Of a DNA stretch of 64,000 nucleotides, positions 52,922 to 62,274 are shown piece by piece. The translations under genes and the position numbers were made by a program. The notes under the pieces were generated by a model. The model was given only the letters and a program-made list of their open reading frames with translations. It did no database searches and was not told the origin of the DNA. The DNA comes from Candidatus Helarchaeota archaeon. Lineage in GTDB: Archaea; Asgardarchaeota; Lokiarchaeia; Helarchaeales; RDOG01. Location of the stretch: NCBI GenBank assembly GCA_019058315.1, contig JAHPZH010000008.1, positions 1 through 64,000 on the forward strand, written 5' to 3'. Numbering within the stretch: the first letter of the stretch is position 1; each line of letters begins with the position of its first letter.

Positions 52922-53638
52922 GTGCCGAATAACAAATATGATATAATTATCTGTGACCAATGTGGACGTCAATCCGAGCCCGATATGCGGTTTTGTACTT
53001 ATTGTGGTGCTGCTCTTACTAAAAATCCTATAGATTTCTCTTCAACTTCCTCCTCAACTTCCACAAACACAGAATCTGAAGCAGGTAGTTTATTATTTCA
53101 AAGACTTCAATCTAAAACTAATCAAAAGCAAAAACAACCAAACAGATTGAAACCAATATCTAAAAGTCCTAAAACAGTATCATCCACAGCCAAAATGAAG
53201 AGAGTAGCTAGACCAAAACCTAAAAAACCTGCCATAAGAACCGTTACAGTTATCGATTCAAAATTAAAATTAAAACTTTTAGAGCAGCTTAAAGACCTAA
53301 ATAAATTGGATCGAACTTTAGAGGCATCAGCAATTATACGATATAGAGACCATAATGTTTTAGCTGCTGCCACTTCTACTCGAACTAGTGAAAATCTTAT
53401 GGTGACAATAGCAAGTACTATTTTTGACATTTGTTCAGATTCAATTAAAGCCTTAGGGGGAGGAAAAATTCGTATTCTAAACATTACCGCGGAACAGATT
53501 ACATTATTGCTTTCTCCTATTGATTCAGATACAGTTCTTATCGTAGTAACTAATCCTAAATCAAATGTGGGCTTAATTTCAATGTATATGGAAATTACTT
53601 GCGAAAGAGTTAGGGGATTATTACAAATACCAGCTTAA
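52922..53638 (+). CDS. Zinc-ribbon protein with roadblock/LC7 domain
   Basis: 238 aa from GTG 52922, following GAGG; GTG 52895 would add nine residues. The N-terminal zinc ribbon is CDQCGRQSEPDMRFCTYCG (C-x2-C, C-x2-C). A Ser/Thr- and Lys/Pro-rich linker follows (about 40-105; SSTSSSTSTNTES, KPKKPAIR). The C-terminal 120 residues fit a roadblock/LC7 fold: LLEQLKDLNKLDRTLEASAI, then strands with 'NVLAAATSTRT', helix 'TIASTIFDICSDSIKALG', and LLLSPIDSDTVLIVVTNP. Roadblock proteins regulate small GTPases and are abundant in Asgard archaea; this is one of the best hints to the organism. Partner GTPase not in the window. Confidence 0.7.
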   Translation: MPNNKYDIIICDQCGRQSEPDMRFCTYCGAALTKNPIDFSSTSSSTSTNTESEAGSLLFQRLQSKTNQKQKQPNRLKPISKSPKTVSSTAKMKRVARPKPKKPAIRTVTVIDSKLKLKLLEQLKDLNKLDRTLEASAIIRYRDHNVLAAATSTRTSENLMVTIASTIFDICSDSIKALGGGKIRILNITAEQITLLLSPIDSDTVLIVVTNPKSNVGLISMYMEITCERVRGLLQIPA

Positions 53639-53833
53639 GAAAATAAATTTTAGTTTTTTATCCCTATTTTTTTACTTCATTAACTCTATTCACTTAATCT
53701 AATTATTACAAATTTTTTAATACCATCCTTATGACATTTATTTATTTTGATTTAATTTCATCATAGAACTTTTATTAAAAATTAAAAATATTCAAATGAA
53801 CCTTCCAAAAAATAACTTAGTGATGTGGAGATT

Positions 53834-54952
53834 ATGGATTTTATTCCAGTCAATAAGCCTATGTTAGGTAAAGAAGAAACAACTGAAATTTCGAAAATAA
53901 TTCAATCTGGAGCTCTTACTCATAAAGAGGGAAAGGGCAAATACGTTTTAAAATTTGAAGAATCCTTCTCTAAATTTATTGGAACAAAACATGCTATTGC
54001 AGTAAATAATGGAACAGCTGCTTTACATAGTGCTTTGTTGGCTTTAGACCTAAAACCAAATGATGAAATAATAGTACCTACTTTTACATTTGTCGCAACA
54101 GCGGAGGTTGTACTCCACGTTGGATGTAAGGTTGTATTTACGGATATAAATCCAAGGACTTTTAATATTGATCTTTCAAATATTCAAAAAAAAGTAACTG
54201 AACGCACGAAAGCAATAATTACAGTTCATTTATATGGTCATCCTGTAGATTTAAATCCTATTTTGGAATTTGCTAAGGATAAAGAAATATTTGTTATAGA
54301 AGATGTGGCTCAAGCACATGGTGCAAAATATTATGATAAGATGGCAGGAAGTTTGGGGGATTTTGGCTGTTTCAGCTTTTATCCAAGTAAAAATATGACA
54401 ACTGGAGAGGGGGGAATGATAACGACAAATAATTCTGAACTTGCAGAGAAATTACGGATGATTAGAAATCACGGAGAATCCGAAGAATATAAGACAATCA
54501 TGTTAGGTCATAATTTTAGAATGCCAGAATTATCAGCGGCAATAGGAGATATTCAGTTAAAAAAACTTAAAGATTTTTTAAATAAGAGAACAAATAATGC
54601 AAAAATTCTAAATAATGCTTTGCAAAATGTCGAATCAATCAATATCCCAATAGTTGAGAAATGGGCTACTCATGCTTGGTATTTATATACCACTAATTTA
54701 AAAGATCCTAACAAAAGAAATGATCTAATTACTAAATTAAGAGAAGAAAATATAGGGACAGGAGTTTATTATTCAACTCCTTTACATTTAATGCCTTTAT
54801 TTCAAAAATTGTATGGTTTTAAAGGAGGAGAATTTTTAAACTCTGAGAAAGCCTCAAAATCTGTATTAAGCCTCCCAGTCTATCCGGGAATTAATAAAGA
54901 GGAAATGCAGTTTATAGCAAATAAAACCCGTGAAATTTGCTTATCACTATAA
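53834..54952 (+). CDS. DegT/DnrJ/EryC1 family sugar aminotransferase
   Basis: 372 aa from ATG 53834; the GTG at 53825 adds three. PLP enzyme: ALTHKEGKGKYVLKFEESFS, VNNGTAALHSALLALDLK, VPTFTFVATAEVVLHVG, IEDVAQAHGAKYY, the PLP Lys in CFSFYPSKNMTTGEGGMITT and RNHGE. Family members aminate nucleotide-linked 4-keto sugars such as perosamine precursors. It probably supplies amino sugars for surface glycans or protein glycosylation. No glycosyltransferase genes adjoin it, so the exact sugar is unknown. The C-terminal part (STPLHLMPLFQKLYGFKGG) matches the family end. Confidence 0.9.
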   Translation: MDFIPVNKPMLGKEETTEISKIIQSGALTHKEGKGKYVLKFEESFSKFIGTKHAIAVNNGTAALHSALLALDLKPNDEIIVPTFTFVATAEVVLHVGCKVVFTDINPRTFNIDLSNIQKKVTERTKAIITVHLYGHPVDLNPILEFAKDKEIFVIEDVAQAHGAKYYDKMAGSLGDFGCFSFYPSKNMTTGEGGMITTNNSELAEKLRMIRNHGESEEYKTIMLGHNFRMPELSAAIGDIQLKKLKDFLNKRTNNAKILNNALQNVESINIPIVEKWATHAWYLYTTNLKDPNKRNDLITKLREENIGTGVYYSTPLHLMPLFQKLYGFKGGEFLNSEKASKSVLSLPVYPGINKEEMQFIANKTREICLSL

Positions 54953-54976
54953 GTCTATTAAGATTTTAGAAGAAAC

Positions 54977-55783
54977 GTGGTTCCTTTGCATTCAAAATGG
55001 AAAATGATTATTTTCTGTACTTTTTATAATCTACTCTTTGAATTTTCAATGAGGGGGATTACTGGTTTTATAGAGCGATTTTTAGCTTTTTGGCTCTTTT
55101 GGGTTTATTTTGCATTTTTCAATATGGTTATTCATATTGCTATAATAAGTTATGGTTCTGAACGAGCAGTTTTAGCATCAACCGCAACATTCGGAATAAT
55201 TCCAGCTACTTTTATTACGGGAGTTATTTTTATTAACCCTGATTTCACAGGTTTAAATACAATAATATTAATTATCGATTTGTTCGTCTGGTGGGGCATC
55301 CTACAAACTTGGTTTCCCTTATTTATGTGTGGTAAATTATTTGGAGAAAAAATTCTGGATGGTAAATTAAATAAGATTGGGTGGATTTTATGTTTGATTT
55401 ATATTGCTGGTTTTACATTAATTGCTTTTACAGGAGCAACGAAAGGAGCCTTTCATGGTTATATTATATCTATAATAATTTTTTCATTAATATTTATATG
55501 GACCTTTATTGAAATCCGAAAGGCTGAACAAGTAGGAAAAAAAGAATTAATTGATGATGAAAAAGATCTTTTTGATTCAAAACTTTTGGAATTTGGTTTT
55601 TATGCCACTGTTATAATATCTTTATTTTCCGGTCTTATCTTGCCTTTATTTGATAGACCGATAGGAGATCCTCAAATTTATCCTAAATCTCTTTGGTTAA
55701 TGAGTATTTGGTCCATTATTTTAATGATAATTACATTATTTTATAAATTAAAAGAAAAAAAACCCTTTCCTCTGCCACATTAA
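54977..55783 (+). CDS. Polytopic membrane protein of unknown function
   Basis: 268 aa, GTG start, 24 bases after the DegT gene, so likely one transcript. About seven hydrophobic segments: FLAFWLFWVYFAFFNMVIHI, LASTATFGIIPATFITGVIF, LNTIILIIDLFVWWGILQTW, IGWILCLIYIAGFTLIAFTG, GYIISIIIFSLIFIWTFIEI, YATVIISLFSGLILPLF and SIWSIILMIITLFY. A charged loop of 25 residues follows segment five. No recognised transporter signature. Confidence 0.6.
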   Translation: MVPLHSKWKMIIFCTFYNLLFEFSMRGITGFIERFLAFWLFWVYFAFFNMVIHIAIISYGSERAVLASTATFGIIPATFITGVIFINPDFTGLNTIILIIDLFVWWGILQTWFPLFMCGKLFGEKILDGKLNKIGWILCLIYIAGFTLIAFTGATKGAFHGYIISIIIFSLIFIWTFIEIRKAEQVGKKELIDDEKDLFDSKLLEFGFYATVIISLFSGLILPLFDRPIGDPQIYPKSLWLMSIWSIILMIITLFYKLKEKKPFPLPH

Positions 55784-56194
55784 TCATAAAACTCTTTTTA
55801 AAGTGTCAATCAATCTCGGTACTGTTTTATAATTTTCAAGTTCCTTTGGATATATCCATTTACATGTTTTATGTTCCCAATCTATTTTAATCTCGTCAGT
55901 TGACACATCCCAGAGAAATGGATGAACGTTCCACAATATTTTTTTGTCATTATCAATAATTTCTAATGGCGTTCCTTCTTTTACCAGTTTAATATCTTTA
56001 TCTTCTAATCCTGTTTCCTCGAAAATCTCTATTTTTGCTCTCATCTTTGGGTTGGCATCATATTTCTCAATATATCCACTAATTCCTGCCCATTTTCCTT
56101 GATATGTTCCAACCTTACTACTACGCTTAAGAATTAATATTTTATCTTTATGGCGAAGGAAATTTGTTACCACTTTTCTAGATTCTAAAGACAT
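55784..56194 (-). CDS. Nudix hydrolase
   Basis: 136 aa, ATG start. Nudix fold: GKWAGISGYIEKYDANPKMR leads into the box AKIEIFEETGLEDKDIKLV. The box keeps E-I-F-E-E-T-G-L, but the Arg of R-E-U-x-E-E is Ile and the spacing of the first Gly/Glu is unusual. The metal-binding Glu residues are there, so activity is likely. Substrate could be a nucleotide or modified nucleotide; such enzymes often clean 8-oxo or capped nucleotides. It converges directly on the membrane gene at 54977 (next base). Confidence 0.8.
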   Translation of the reverse strand: MSLESRKVVTNFLRHKDKILILKRSSKVGTYQGKWAGISGYIEKYDANPKMRAKIEIFEETGLEDKDIKLVKEGTPLEIIDNDKKILWNVHPFLWDVSTDEIKIDWEHKTCKWIYPKELENYKTVPRLIDTLKRVL

Positions 56195-56317
56195 TTTTAA
56201 TTACTTTTTCAATTCTTATTGTTTTATTTGGTAATATTCCTCATAAATAAGTTATTTTTCGAGCTTATCAATAATTAAAAATATAAATAACCACTTAAAT
56301 ACCTCATTTTAACAGAA

Positions 56318-56340
56318 ATAATATTCTTAAGAAGTATTAT
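56318..56340. promoter_or_regulatory. Near-palindrome upstream of the Panacea/Doc-like cassette
   Basis: ATAATATTCTTAAGAAGTATTAT reads almost the same on both strands, with one extra base in the right arm; the core TTCTTAAGAA is perfect. It is 158 bases before the first gene of the cassette, inside a 300-base gap that otherwise holds nothing seen. Toxin-antitoxin operons are often autoregulated through such sites. AT-richness makes chance plausible. Confidence 0.25.
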
Positions 56341-56497
56341 AAGTAGTATTAAATTAAAATTTTTTCAAAGGATACATATTTCTACTGAAATCTTCTATAA
56401 GAGAGAAGAAAAATATATTTAATATAAAATTTTTATTTATAAATTTATTAATTTATTACAGATAATATAAATTATTTTTAATTAGTGAGAAATTATA

Positions 56498-57628
56498 ATG
56501 TCTTTGAGGAGAGAAGATTCATTATATTTTAGAATTTGGATTAAGAACCAAATAAGATATTTAACTAAAGACTCGGAGTTTAATTCAAATTTTTGCATTG
56601 AAGCACCTGCTTTAATGGATGAAAATAAAGATCTAATTATTTATATATTAGAAAAAATCATTAAAACAAAAAAAGAAAATGAAAATACACTAATTTCTCC
56701 TTTCATAATCGATCCAGTAATTCCAAGAATTTATAATTCTTCTACAGAATCATCAAGAGCAATAAGAATATTATATAATAAATTTAAAATTGATGAACTT
56801 AAAAAGCAAATTGAAAATAGAAAATTTTCAAAAACACTAATTGAAGAATTTACAACTAAAGTTATAAATTTCCAAAATTTAAAAAGGAAAAATCCAAATT
56901 TAATGGATGTTGTATTCGATCTTGAGGAATTTAATCCTCCTCAATTAACTCCAAAATTTTATATTCCGCCTTATTTTAGCTTTAGAGAAACACAAAATGG
57001 AGATTTAAATCTAGCTTATGATTATAATAAGTATTCCTTAGAGTTTGCAAAAAAAATAAAACCAAAATCCAAACATTATATAGTCCTTTGTTCAACATTG
57101 AGGATTTTAGAAAGACACATTGATGATTTTATTGGTGATTTTAAAACAGCAGATGGTTTCATAATATGGGTTGAAAATTTTAACGGGGAAGATTCTAACA
57201 ATAAAATTAAAAATATGCAAAAAAAAGAATTTGAAACTGAATTATCTAAACATAAAAATGTAATTTCTGCTTATGGATCTTCATTTGATTTTTCAAATCA
57301 TAATTTATCAGGAATAATTTTAAAAACTAATTCTATGCCTGTAGGTTATTCTAGATCTGGTAGACCATATAAAACTGGGGCACCAAAAGATTGTTATTTA
57401 GAGAAAAAACAAATAATGGGGACTTTCAATGATTTTAAAAGTTCTTTCATGTATCGTAATTGTAATTGTAATACTTGTAATAAAAAATTTACTTATATTA
57501 GAAGTCAATATCCCAATAAATCTAATAGATTCCATAAACAAATATTTTTAAGTGAATTTAAGAATAGTGAACAATTAAAAATTCAACATTTTCGAGATAC
57601 TAAAACAAAAGAATATTTGGAATTATAA
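56498..57628 (+). CDS. Unknown protein, first gene of the Panacea/Doc-like cassette
   Basis: 376 aa, ATG start, with GTGAG upstream. No family recognised. Alternating strands and helices in the middle (KHYIVLCSTLRILERHIDDF; ADGFIIWVENFNGE; NVISAYGSSFDFSNHNLSGI) suggest a TIM-barrel-like core such as in tRNA-ribosyltransferase-type enzymes, but this is only a pattern impression. The C-terminal 60 residues hold a Cys cluster, NCNCNTCNKKF, that could bind zinc. The next gene follows after 44 bases on the same strand. It might be a toxin partner, an immune component or unrelated. Confidence 0.45.
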   Translation: MSLRREDSLYFRIWIKNQIRYLTKDSEFNSNFCIEAPALMDENKDLIIYILEKIIKTKKENENTLISPFIIDPVIPRIYNSSTESSRAIRILYNKFKIDELKKQIENRKFSKTLIEEFTTKVINFQNLKRKNPNLMDVVFDLEEFNPPQLTPKFYIPPYFSFRETQNGDLNLAYDYNKYSLEFAKKIKPKSKHYIVLCSTLRILERHIDDFIGDFKTADGFIIWVENFNGEDSNNKIKNMQKKEFETELSKHKNVISAYGSSFDFSNHNLSGIILKTNSMPVGYSRSGRPYKTGAPKDCYLEKKQIMGTFNDFKSSFMYRNCNCNTCNKKFTYIRSQYPNKSNRFHKQIFLSEFKNSEQLKIQHFRDTKTKEYLEL

Positions 57629-57672
57629 TTTTGAAAATTTTGTAACTAATAAAAAAATATTAAGGGAAAAAA

Positions 57673-58410
57673 ATGATACAAATAAAAAACGAGTTATTCA
57701 CAACTTTACTTTATTTGAATCAAGAATTAGAAGGGAGTAGGTACTTAGAAACCCGATTAAGAATGCAAAAATTAACATTTTTAGCACAAAATTTCTTACA
57801 AAAACTACCTCAAAATATAAGATTTGAATATTATGCGGATAAATTTGGTCCTTATTCAAGAGAACTTAGAGCAAATATAGAATTAGAAGAACAAAGTGGG
57901 ATCATTGAAACACTTGAAATTACTACAAAAAAAAAGGGGGGAGAAATTGAAGAAGAACAAGAAACTACTTCATATATTGACAGATATGATTATAGATTAT
58001 CTGATTTTGGAATAAAAATAATGAAGGATAGGTTTAAGAATTATTTTATAGAAAATAAGTATATTTTTTATGGTTTAAGGAATCTTTCATTATTAAGAAC
58101 AAAGATTTTAATTGGAATTGTCTATTTTTTATTTCCAGATATGGCAATAAAGTCTAAAATTAAACCTATTATAAAAAAAATACCTGAAAATGAAATCAAA
58201 ATGGGAATAAAAGTCTTCTTTAGAACCCTACCTCAAGAATTAATATTTAAAATCTATGACTTAAATAATAACTTTTCTTTATATTTTCCAGATATTGAAA
58301 AAGATTTATCATTTAAAATTCGTGAAATAGAAAAAGAAAAGGAAATTAAAATTATAAGAAAAGTTATTTCAAAAAATTTCGATCTATTAAGAATATTAGA
58401 ACACTATTAA
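57673..58410 (+). CDS. Panacea-domain-like protein, probable antitoxin
   Basis: 245 aa, ATG start. The N-terminal 70 residues show the Panacea/SocA-like (DUF4065) pattern: LRMQKLTFLAQNFLQ, then FEYYADKFGPYSRELR, where 'K-L-x-F-L-A/x-x' and 'Y-x-x-x-x-G-P-Y' are family hallmarks. The remainder is helical. Panacea domains are antitoxins paired with many different toxins, usually the neighbouring gene. Here the next gene, 13 bases away, is Fic/Doc-like, so a toxin-antitoxin pair is the simplest reading. The long C-terminus is more than usual and may bind the toxin. Confidence 0.6.
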   Translation: MIQIKNELFTTLLYLNQELEGSRYLETRLRMQKLTFLAQNFLQKLPQNIRFEYYADKFGPYSRELRANIELEEQSGIIETLEITTKKKGGEIEEEQETTSYIDRYDYRLSDFGIKIMKDRFKNYFIENKYIFYGLRNLSLLRTKILIGIVYFLFPDMAIKSKIKPIIKKIPENEIKMGIKVFFRTLPQELIFKIYDLNNNFSLYFPDIEKDLSFKIREIEKEKEIKIIRKVISKNFDLLRILEHY

Positions 58411-58423
58411 ACTAATTTTTTAT

Positions 58424-58900
58424 GTGATCATACTTTTGAACCTAAATATCTATAAATTACCAAATATGTTAAGAATTTTAAATGAATTGGTTGATAAATT
58501 CCCGGAAGGTGATGTAAAACAGAATAAAAATAATGAATTTGTAATAAATTGTTTAAAATCCATAAAAGATTTACTTGATATGAAAATAACTTATTTTAAA
58601 CCATCTGTTATTGATTTCTTTGCTTATCTTATTTTTACTTTAATCATTAAGGATTGTTTAGTAGATGGAAATAAAAGATTCTTTACAATTTTCATTACAG
58701 AGTTTATTGAATTGAATTCTAGATTACTCTTAAAGCAATTTTGGACTGAATTAACTGCTGAAAAACAAAAGGATTTAATAATAGATTTATTTTCAGGTAT
58801 TGAAAAAGAAATTAAGAATGAGGAAAATGATATCAGTGATATCAAGATTATTGATGAAATTATAAAACCATGGGTTATAAAATTATTAGTTTTTAAATAA
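58424..58900 (+). CDS. Fic/Doc-like protein lacking the catalytic histidine
   Basis: 158 aa from GTG 58424; the ATG at 58466 is an alternative start. The helix IDFFAYLIFTLIIKDCLVDG continues into NKRFFTIFITEFIELNSRLL. This matches the Fic/Doc core H-x-F-x-(D)-(G/A)-N-K-R and following helix in the last part: VDGNKR is perfect. The catalytic His position, however, holds Asp (DCLVDGNKR). Fic/Doc enzymes transfer phosphate or AMP to targets, and the His is usually essential. So this is either inactive, altered in chemistry, or a divergent toxin. It follows the Panacea-like gene with 13 bases between. Confidence 0.6.
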   Translation: MIILLNLNIYKLPNMLRILNELVDKFPEGDVKQNKNNEFVINCLKSIKDLLDMKITYFKPSVIDFFAYLIFTLIIKDCLVDGNKRFFTIFITEFIELNSRLLLKQFWTELTAEKQKDLIIDLFSGIEKEIKNEENDISDIKIIDEIIKPWVIKLLVFK

Positions 58901-58905
58901 ATTCA

Positions 58906-60381
58906 TTATATTCTTTTTTTTAATTGCTGTAATCTTTTTTCAACAATTTTATTCAAAATTCTAGGATCTGCCGTATGATTAGAGATTTCCATGACTTGTC
59001 CCACTAAAAATTTCACTGATTTTGGATGTTTTAGAGCGTCTTGAACAGCTTTGGGATGTTCTTGAAATATTTTTTCTACCAATTTCTCAATTTTCTTAGG
59101 ATCACTGATTCTATAAAGATTTTCTTCCTCAATTATTATTGCAGGGGGTTTTTCTGTCTTGATCATTTTTTCTAAGACATATTTGGCTGTTTTATTATGT
59201 ATAGTCCCCTCGTCAATTAAATTTAATAGTTTAATTAAATCATCTGATGTGATTTTAATTTCAGATATATCAAGATTTAGCTCATTTAACCTTCTCAATA
59301 GAGAATTTATTACCCAATCACTTACTTTTTTAAAATTCGAATATGATTTACAACATTCTTCATAAAAATCAGCTAATTTCTTACTACTCACTATTACTTC
59401 TGCGTTATAAGCCGGAAGTTCATACTCCTTTATCAATCTTATTTTTCTCTCATCAGGTAATTCTGGTAGATTTGATTTAATTTGGTCAATAAATTCTTGA
59501 GTAATATTTATTGGAGCAAGATCAGGTTCAGGAAAATAACGATAATCATGTTCTTCTTCTTTGGTCCTTAAAGAAATTGTCATTTTCCTTTTTTCATCCC
59601 AATGTCTTGTTTCTTGTGGTATTTCATGTTGAAATTTAATCGATTGTTCTTGTCTCCAAATTTCGTGGCTAAGTGCACGTTCCACATCTTTGAAACTTGA
59701 AATATTTTTTACTTCTACCCTATTCCCACCCATTAATGAAATGTTAGCATCGCATCTGATTGCCCCTTCTATACTACAATCTACTCCTAGATGTTCCATA
59801 ATCGATCTTAATTTTTGTAAAAAAGTTCTAGCTTCTCTTGGTGAGCTTAAAACAGGCTCCGTTACTACTTCTAATAGACAAATTCCTGCACGATTATAAT
59901 CCACTAAAGTATATGCAGCAGTGTCAATAGTTCCAGGATAAGTTAATCTACCAGGATCTTCCTCTATTTGCATTCTTGTAATGGTGATTTCCTTTTTATG
60001 AGTTTTCTTTTTATTTTTAACTTCTATAACAATTTCTCCTCCAGAAGAAATCGGAATTCCACCAGCTTTATCATATTGGGATATTTGAAAATTCTTTGGC
60101 ATATCGGGATAATAATAATTTTTGCGATAAAATAAAGTATGATGTGAAATTTTAGCGTTTAAAGCTAGACCAGTCATAATTGCATATTCTACTGCTTTTT
60201 TATTAAGTGATGGAAGTGATCCTGGTAAACCAAGGCAAACAGGACACATCAAACTATTTGGTGGTTTTCCCCTATAATCCGAACTACAACCGCAAAATAA
60301 TTTTGTTTTCAGATTAGTTAATTGAATGTGAACTTCTAATCCTATCATTACACCTAATTTTTCTAGCTCTTTTTTACTCAT
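58906..60381 (-). CDS. gatB: Aspartyl/glutamyl-tRNA amidotransferase subunit B
   Basis: 491 aa from ATG 60381, with GAGGT upstream; the frame reaches 60450, but that would overlap gatA by 56 bases. Signatures: MIGLEVHIQLTNLKTKLFC near the N-terminus, zinc Cys at FCGCSS and CPVCLGLPGSLP, FYRKNYYYPDMPKNFQISQY, EEDPGRL and DYNRAGICLLEVVTEP. The C-terminal YqeY-like domain follows from about 400. GatB activates the misacylated tRNA (Asp-tRNA-Asn or Glu-tRNA-Gln) and receives ammonia from GatA. Last gene of the gatCAB operon. Confidence 0.95.
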   Translation of the reverse strand: MSKKELEKLGVMIGLEVHIQLTNLKTKLFCGCSSDYRGKPPNSLMCPVCLGLPGSLPSLNKKAVEYAIMTGLALNAKISHHTLFYRKNYYYPDMPKNFQISQYDKAGGIPISSGGEIVIEVKNKKKTHKKEITITRMQIEEDPGRLTYPGTIDTAAYTLVDYNRAGICLLEVVTEPVLSSPREARTFLQKLRSIMEHLGVDCSIEGAIRCDANISLMGGNRVEVKNISSFKDVERALSHEIWRQEQSIKFQHEIPQETRHWDEKRKMTISLRTKEEEHDYRYFPEPDLAPINITQEFIDQIKSNLPELPDERKIRLIKEYELPAYNAEVIVSSKKLADFYEECCKSYSNFKKVSDWVINSLLRRLNELNLDISEIKITSDDLIKLLNLIDEGTIHNKTAKYVLEKMIKTEKPPAIIIEEENLYRISDPKKIEKLVEKIFQEHPKAVQDALKHPKSVKFLVGQVMEISNHTADPRILNKIVEKRLQQLKKRI

Positions 60382-60394
60382 TGATACATTACCT

Positions 60395-61864
60395 CTATAA
60401 ATTGGGTTTTCTTTTATGAAATTCTGTATTTTGTTCAAATGTATAGGCAACTTTTAAAATAATTGGTTCAGCAAAGAAATTCCCTACAATTTGTAAACCT
60501 ATGGGTAATGAATCCTTTTTTGTAAATCCACATGGTATAGATATCGCAGGAACACCCGCAATATTTATAGGAACCGTGCAAATATCTGCTAAATACATAG
60601 ACAATGGATCTCTTATTTTTTCTCCTATTTTAAATGCAGGGAAAGGCATAGTTGGAGTTAATAAAACATCAAATTTTTTAAAAATCTCTTCAAAATCTCT
60701 TTTTATTAACGTTCGTACTTTTAACGCTTTTAAATAATAAGCATCGTAATAACCGGAGGAAAGAGCATAGGTTCCTAAAATGATTCTACGTCTTACCTCA
60801 GCTCCAAAACCAATTCTTCTATTTTCTGCATAGACCTTATTCCATTCATTAAAATCTTCATTTACCCTAAATCCATATCGCATTCCATCAAAACGAGCTA
60901 AATTTGAACTCGCTTCGGACATTGCAATAATATAATAGCAAGGTAATGCATAATTAATGTGAGGTAATGAAACTTCCTCGTAAGAGGCACCAAGCCCCTC
61001 TAATTTAGATATAGCATCCCACACCGCCTTTTTAACGTCTTCATTAATCCCTTCTCCTAGAAATTCTTTTGGTACTGCAATTTTGAGTTTGTTAACATCA
61101 TTTATTATAGAATCTAAATAATTTACTTTTGGACGATTTATAGTTGTATTATCATAAGGATCGTATCCAACCAAGTAATTTAATAATAATGCACAATCTT
61201 TTACATCCTTGGTAATAGGACCTATTTGTTCTAAACTACAAGCATAACTCACTAAACCATATCTTGAAATCATTCCATAAGTAGTCTTTATACCAACTGT
61301 ACTAGTAAAGCTTGCTGGGCATCTTATAGAACCTCCAGTATCACTTCCAAGAGCTAATATTGTTTCATTTGCCGCAACAGCCGAACCCGAACCTCCTGAA
61401 GAACCACCTGGAACTCGATTTATATCCCATGGGTTATAAGTTGGACCATAATAGCAACTTTCAGTTGAGCTGCCCATTGCAAATTCATCCATTCTAGTCT
61501 TACCTATGATGATTGAATCGGCTTGTTTTAGGCGAGCTACTACTGTTGCATCGTATACTGATATATAACTTTCTAAAATATGTGAGCCACAAGAAGTTTG
61601 TGTATTCAATACATTCATATTATCTTTTATCGCAATTGGTATGCCTGCTAAACCCCCAAATTTCTTTTTATTTTTAATCTTTTTATCAATCTCTTTCGCA
61701 GATGCTAAAGCTTCTTTTTTATGCAAAGAAGAATATCCATGGATTTTGTCTTCAACAGCCTCTATCCTTTGAAATATAGATTGGACTAATTCCGCAACTG
61801 AAATTTCTCCATTTTTGATCATATCTTGTAACTCATGAGCTGTTAGTTCATATAGATGTGTCAC
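60395..61864 (-). CDS. gatA: Aspartyl/glutamyl-tRNA amidotransferase subunit A
   Basis: 489 aa, GTG start with GGAGG and 7-base gap, overlapping the gatC stop by 4 bases. Amidase signature family: catalytic Lys in GIPIAIKDNMNV, PGGSSGGSGSAVAANE with cis-Ser, and the nucleophile Ser in ALGSDTGGSIRCPASF. The glutaminase makes ammonia that passes to GatB. A full subunit with no missing residues. In archaea GatCAB mainly makes Asn-tRNA, while GatDE makes Gln-tRNA. Confidence 0.96.
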   Translation of the reverse strand: MTHLYELTAHELQDMIKNGEISVAELVQSIFQRIEAVEDKIHGYSSLHKKEALASAKEIDKKIKNKKKFGGLAGIPIAIKDNMNVLNTQTSCGSHILESYISVYDATVVARLKQADSIIIGKTRMDEFAMGSSTESCYYGPTYNPWDINRVPGGSSGGSGSAVAANETILALGSDTGGSIRCPASFTSTVGIKTTYGMISRYGLVSYACSLEQIGPITKDVKDCALLLNYLVGYDPYDNTTINRPKVNYLDSIINDVNKLKIAVPKEFLGEGINEDVKKAVWDAISKLEGLGASYEEVSLPHINYALPCYYIIAMSEASSNLARFDGMRYGFRVNEDFNEWNKVYAENRRIGFGAEVRRRIILGTYALSSGYYDAYYLKALKVRTLIKRDFEEIFKKFDVLLTPTMPFPAFKIGEKIRDPLSMYLADICTVPINIAGVPAISIPCGFTKKDSLPIGLQIVGNFFAEPIILKVAYTFEQNTEFHKRKPNL

Positions 61865-62160
61865 TCTTTTACCTCCGTCATCCTAGGCGCTTTTATGAAA
61901 TCTTTTTCTTTCTTGGGTATGTTTTTAAAAATTTTCTCTTTTGTTAAAGAAGGTTTTACCTCATCGTCACGAAAAACATTGGAAATGTTTAAAACATGAA
62001 ATGTGGGATTAACGTCGTCTGTTTCTATCTCATCTAATTGTTTAAAAAAAGATAAAATATCATTAAATTGTTTAGTGAAAAGTTCTTTTTCATCTTCACT
62101 AAGTTTAATCCTACAAAGTTCTGCTATATGTTCTACTTCTTTTTTTGAAATTATTTTCAT
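61861..62160 (-). CDS. gatC: Aspartyl/glutamyl-tRNA amidotransferase subunit C
   Basis: 99 aa from ATG 62160 (the frame extends to 62211, but the extra 17 residues are unlike the family). MKIISKKEVEHIAELCRIKL and FTKQFNDILSFFKQLDEIET are typical GatC, followed by DDVNPTFHVLN and the C-terminal RDDEVKPSL. It wraps around GatA and GatB to stabilise them. First gene of the operon; no SD before the ATG, so probably leaderless. Divergent from the gene at 62275. Confidence 0.92.
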   Translation of the reverse strand: MKIISKKEVEHIAELCRIKLSEDEKELFTKQFNDILSFFKQLDEIETDDVNPTFHVLNISNVFRDDEVKPSLTKEKIFKNIPKKEKDFIKAPRMTEVKE

Positions 62161-62274
62161 ATTAAGATCAATTTTTGTGATATATTTTTGAATACTTAAA
62201 TAAACAAACACATTATCTATTTATATCTAAATTGAATGAAAATCAAAATTTAAATTGTTAATAAGGTGATTTTT

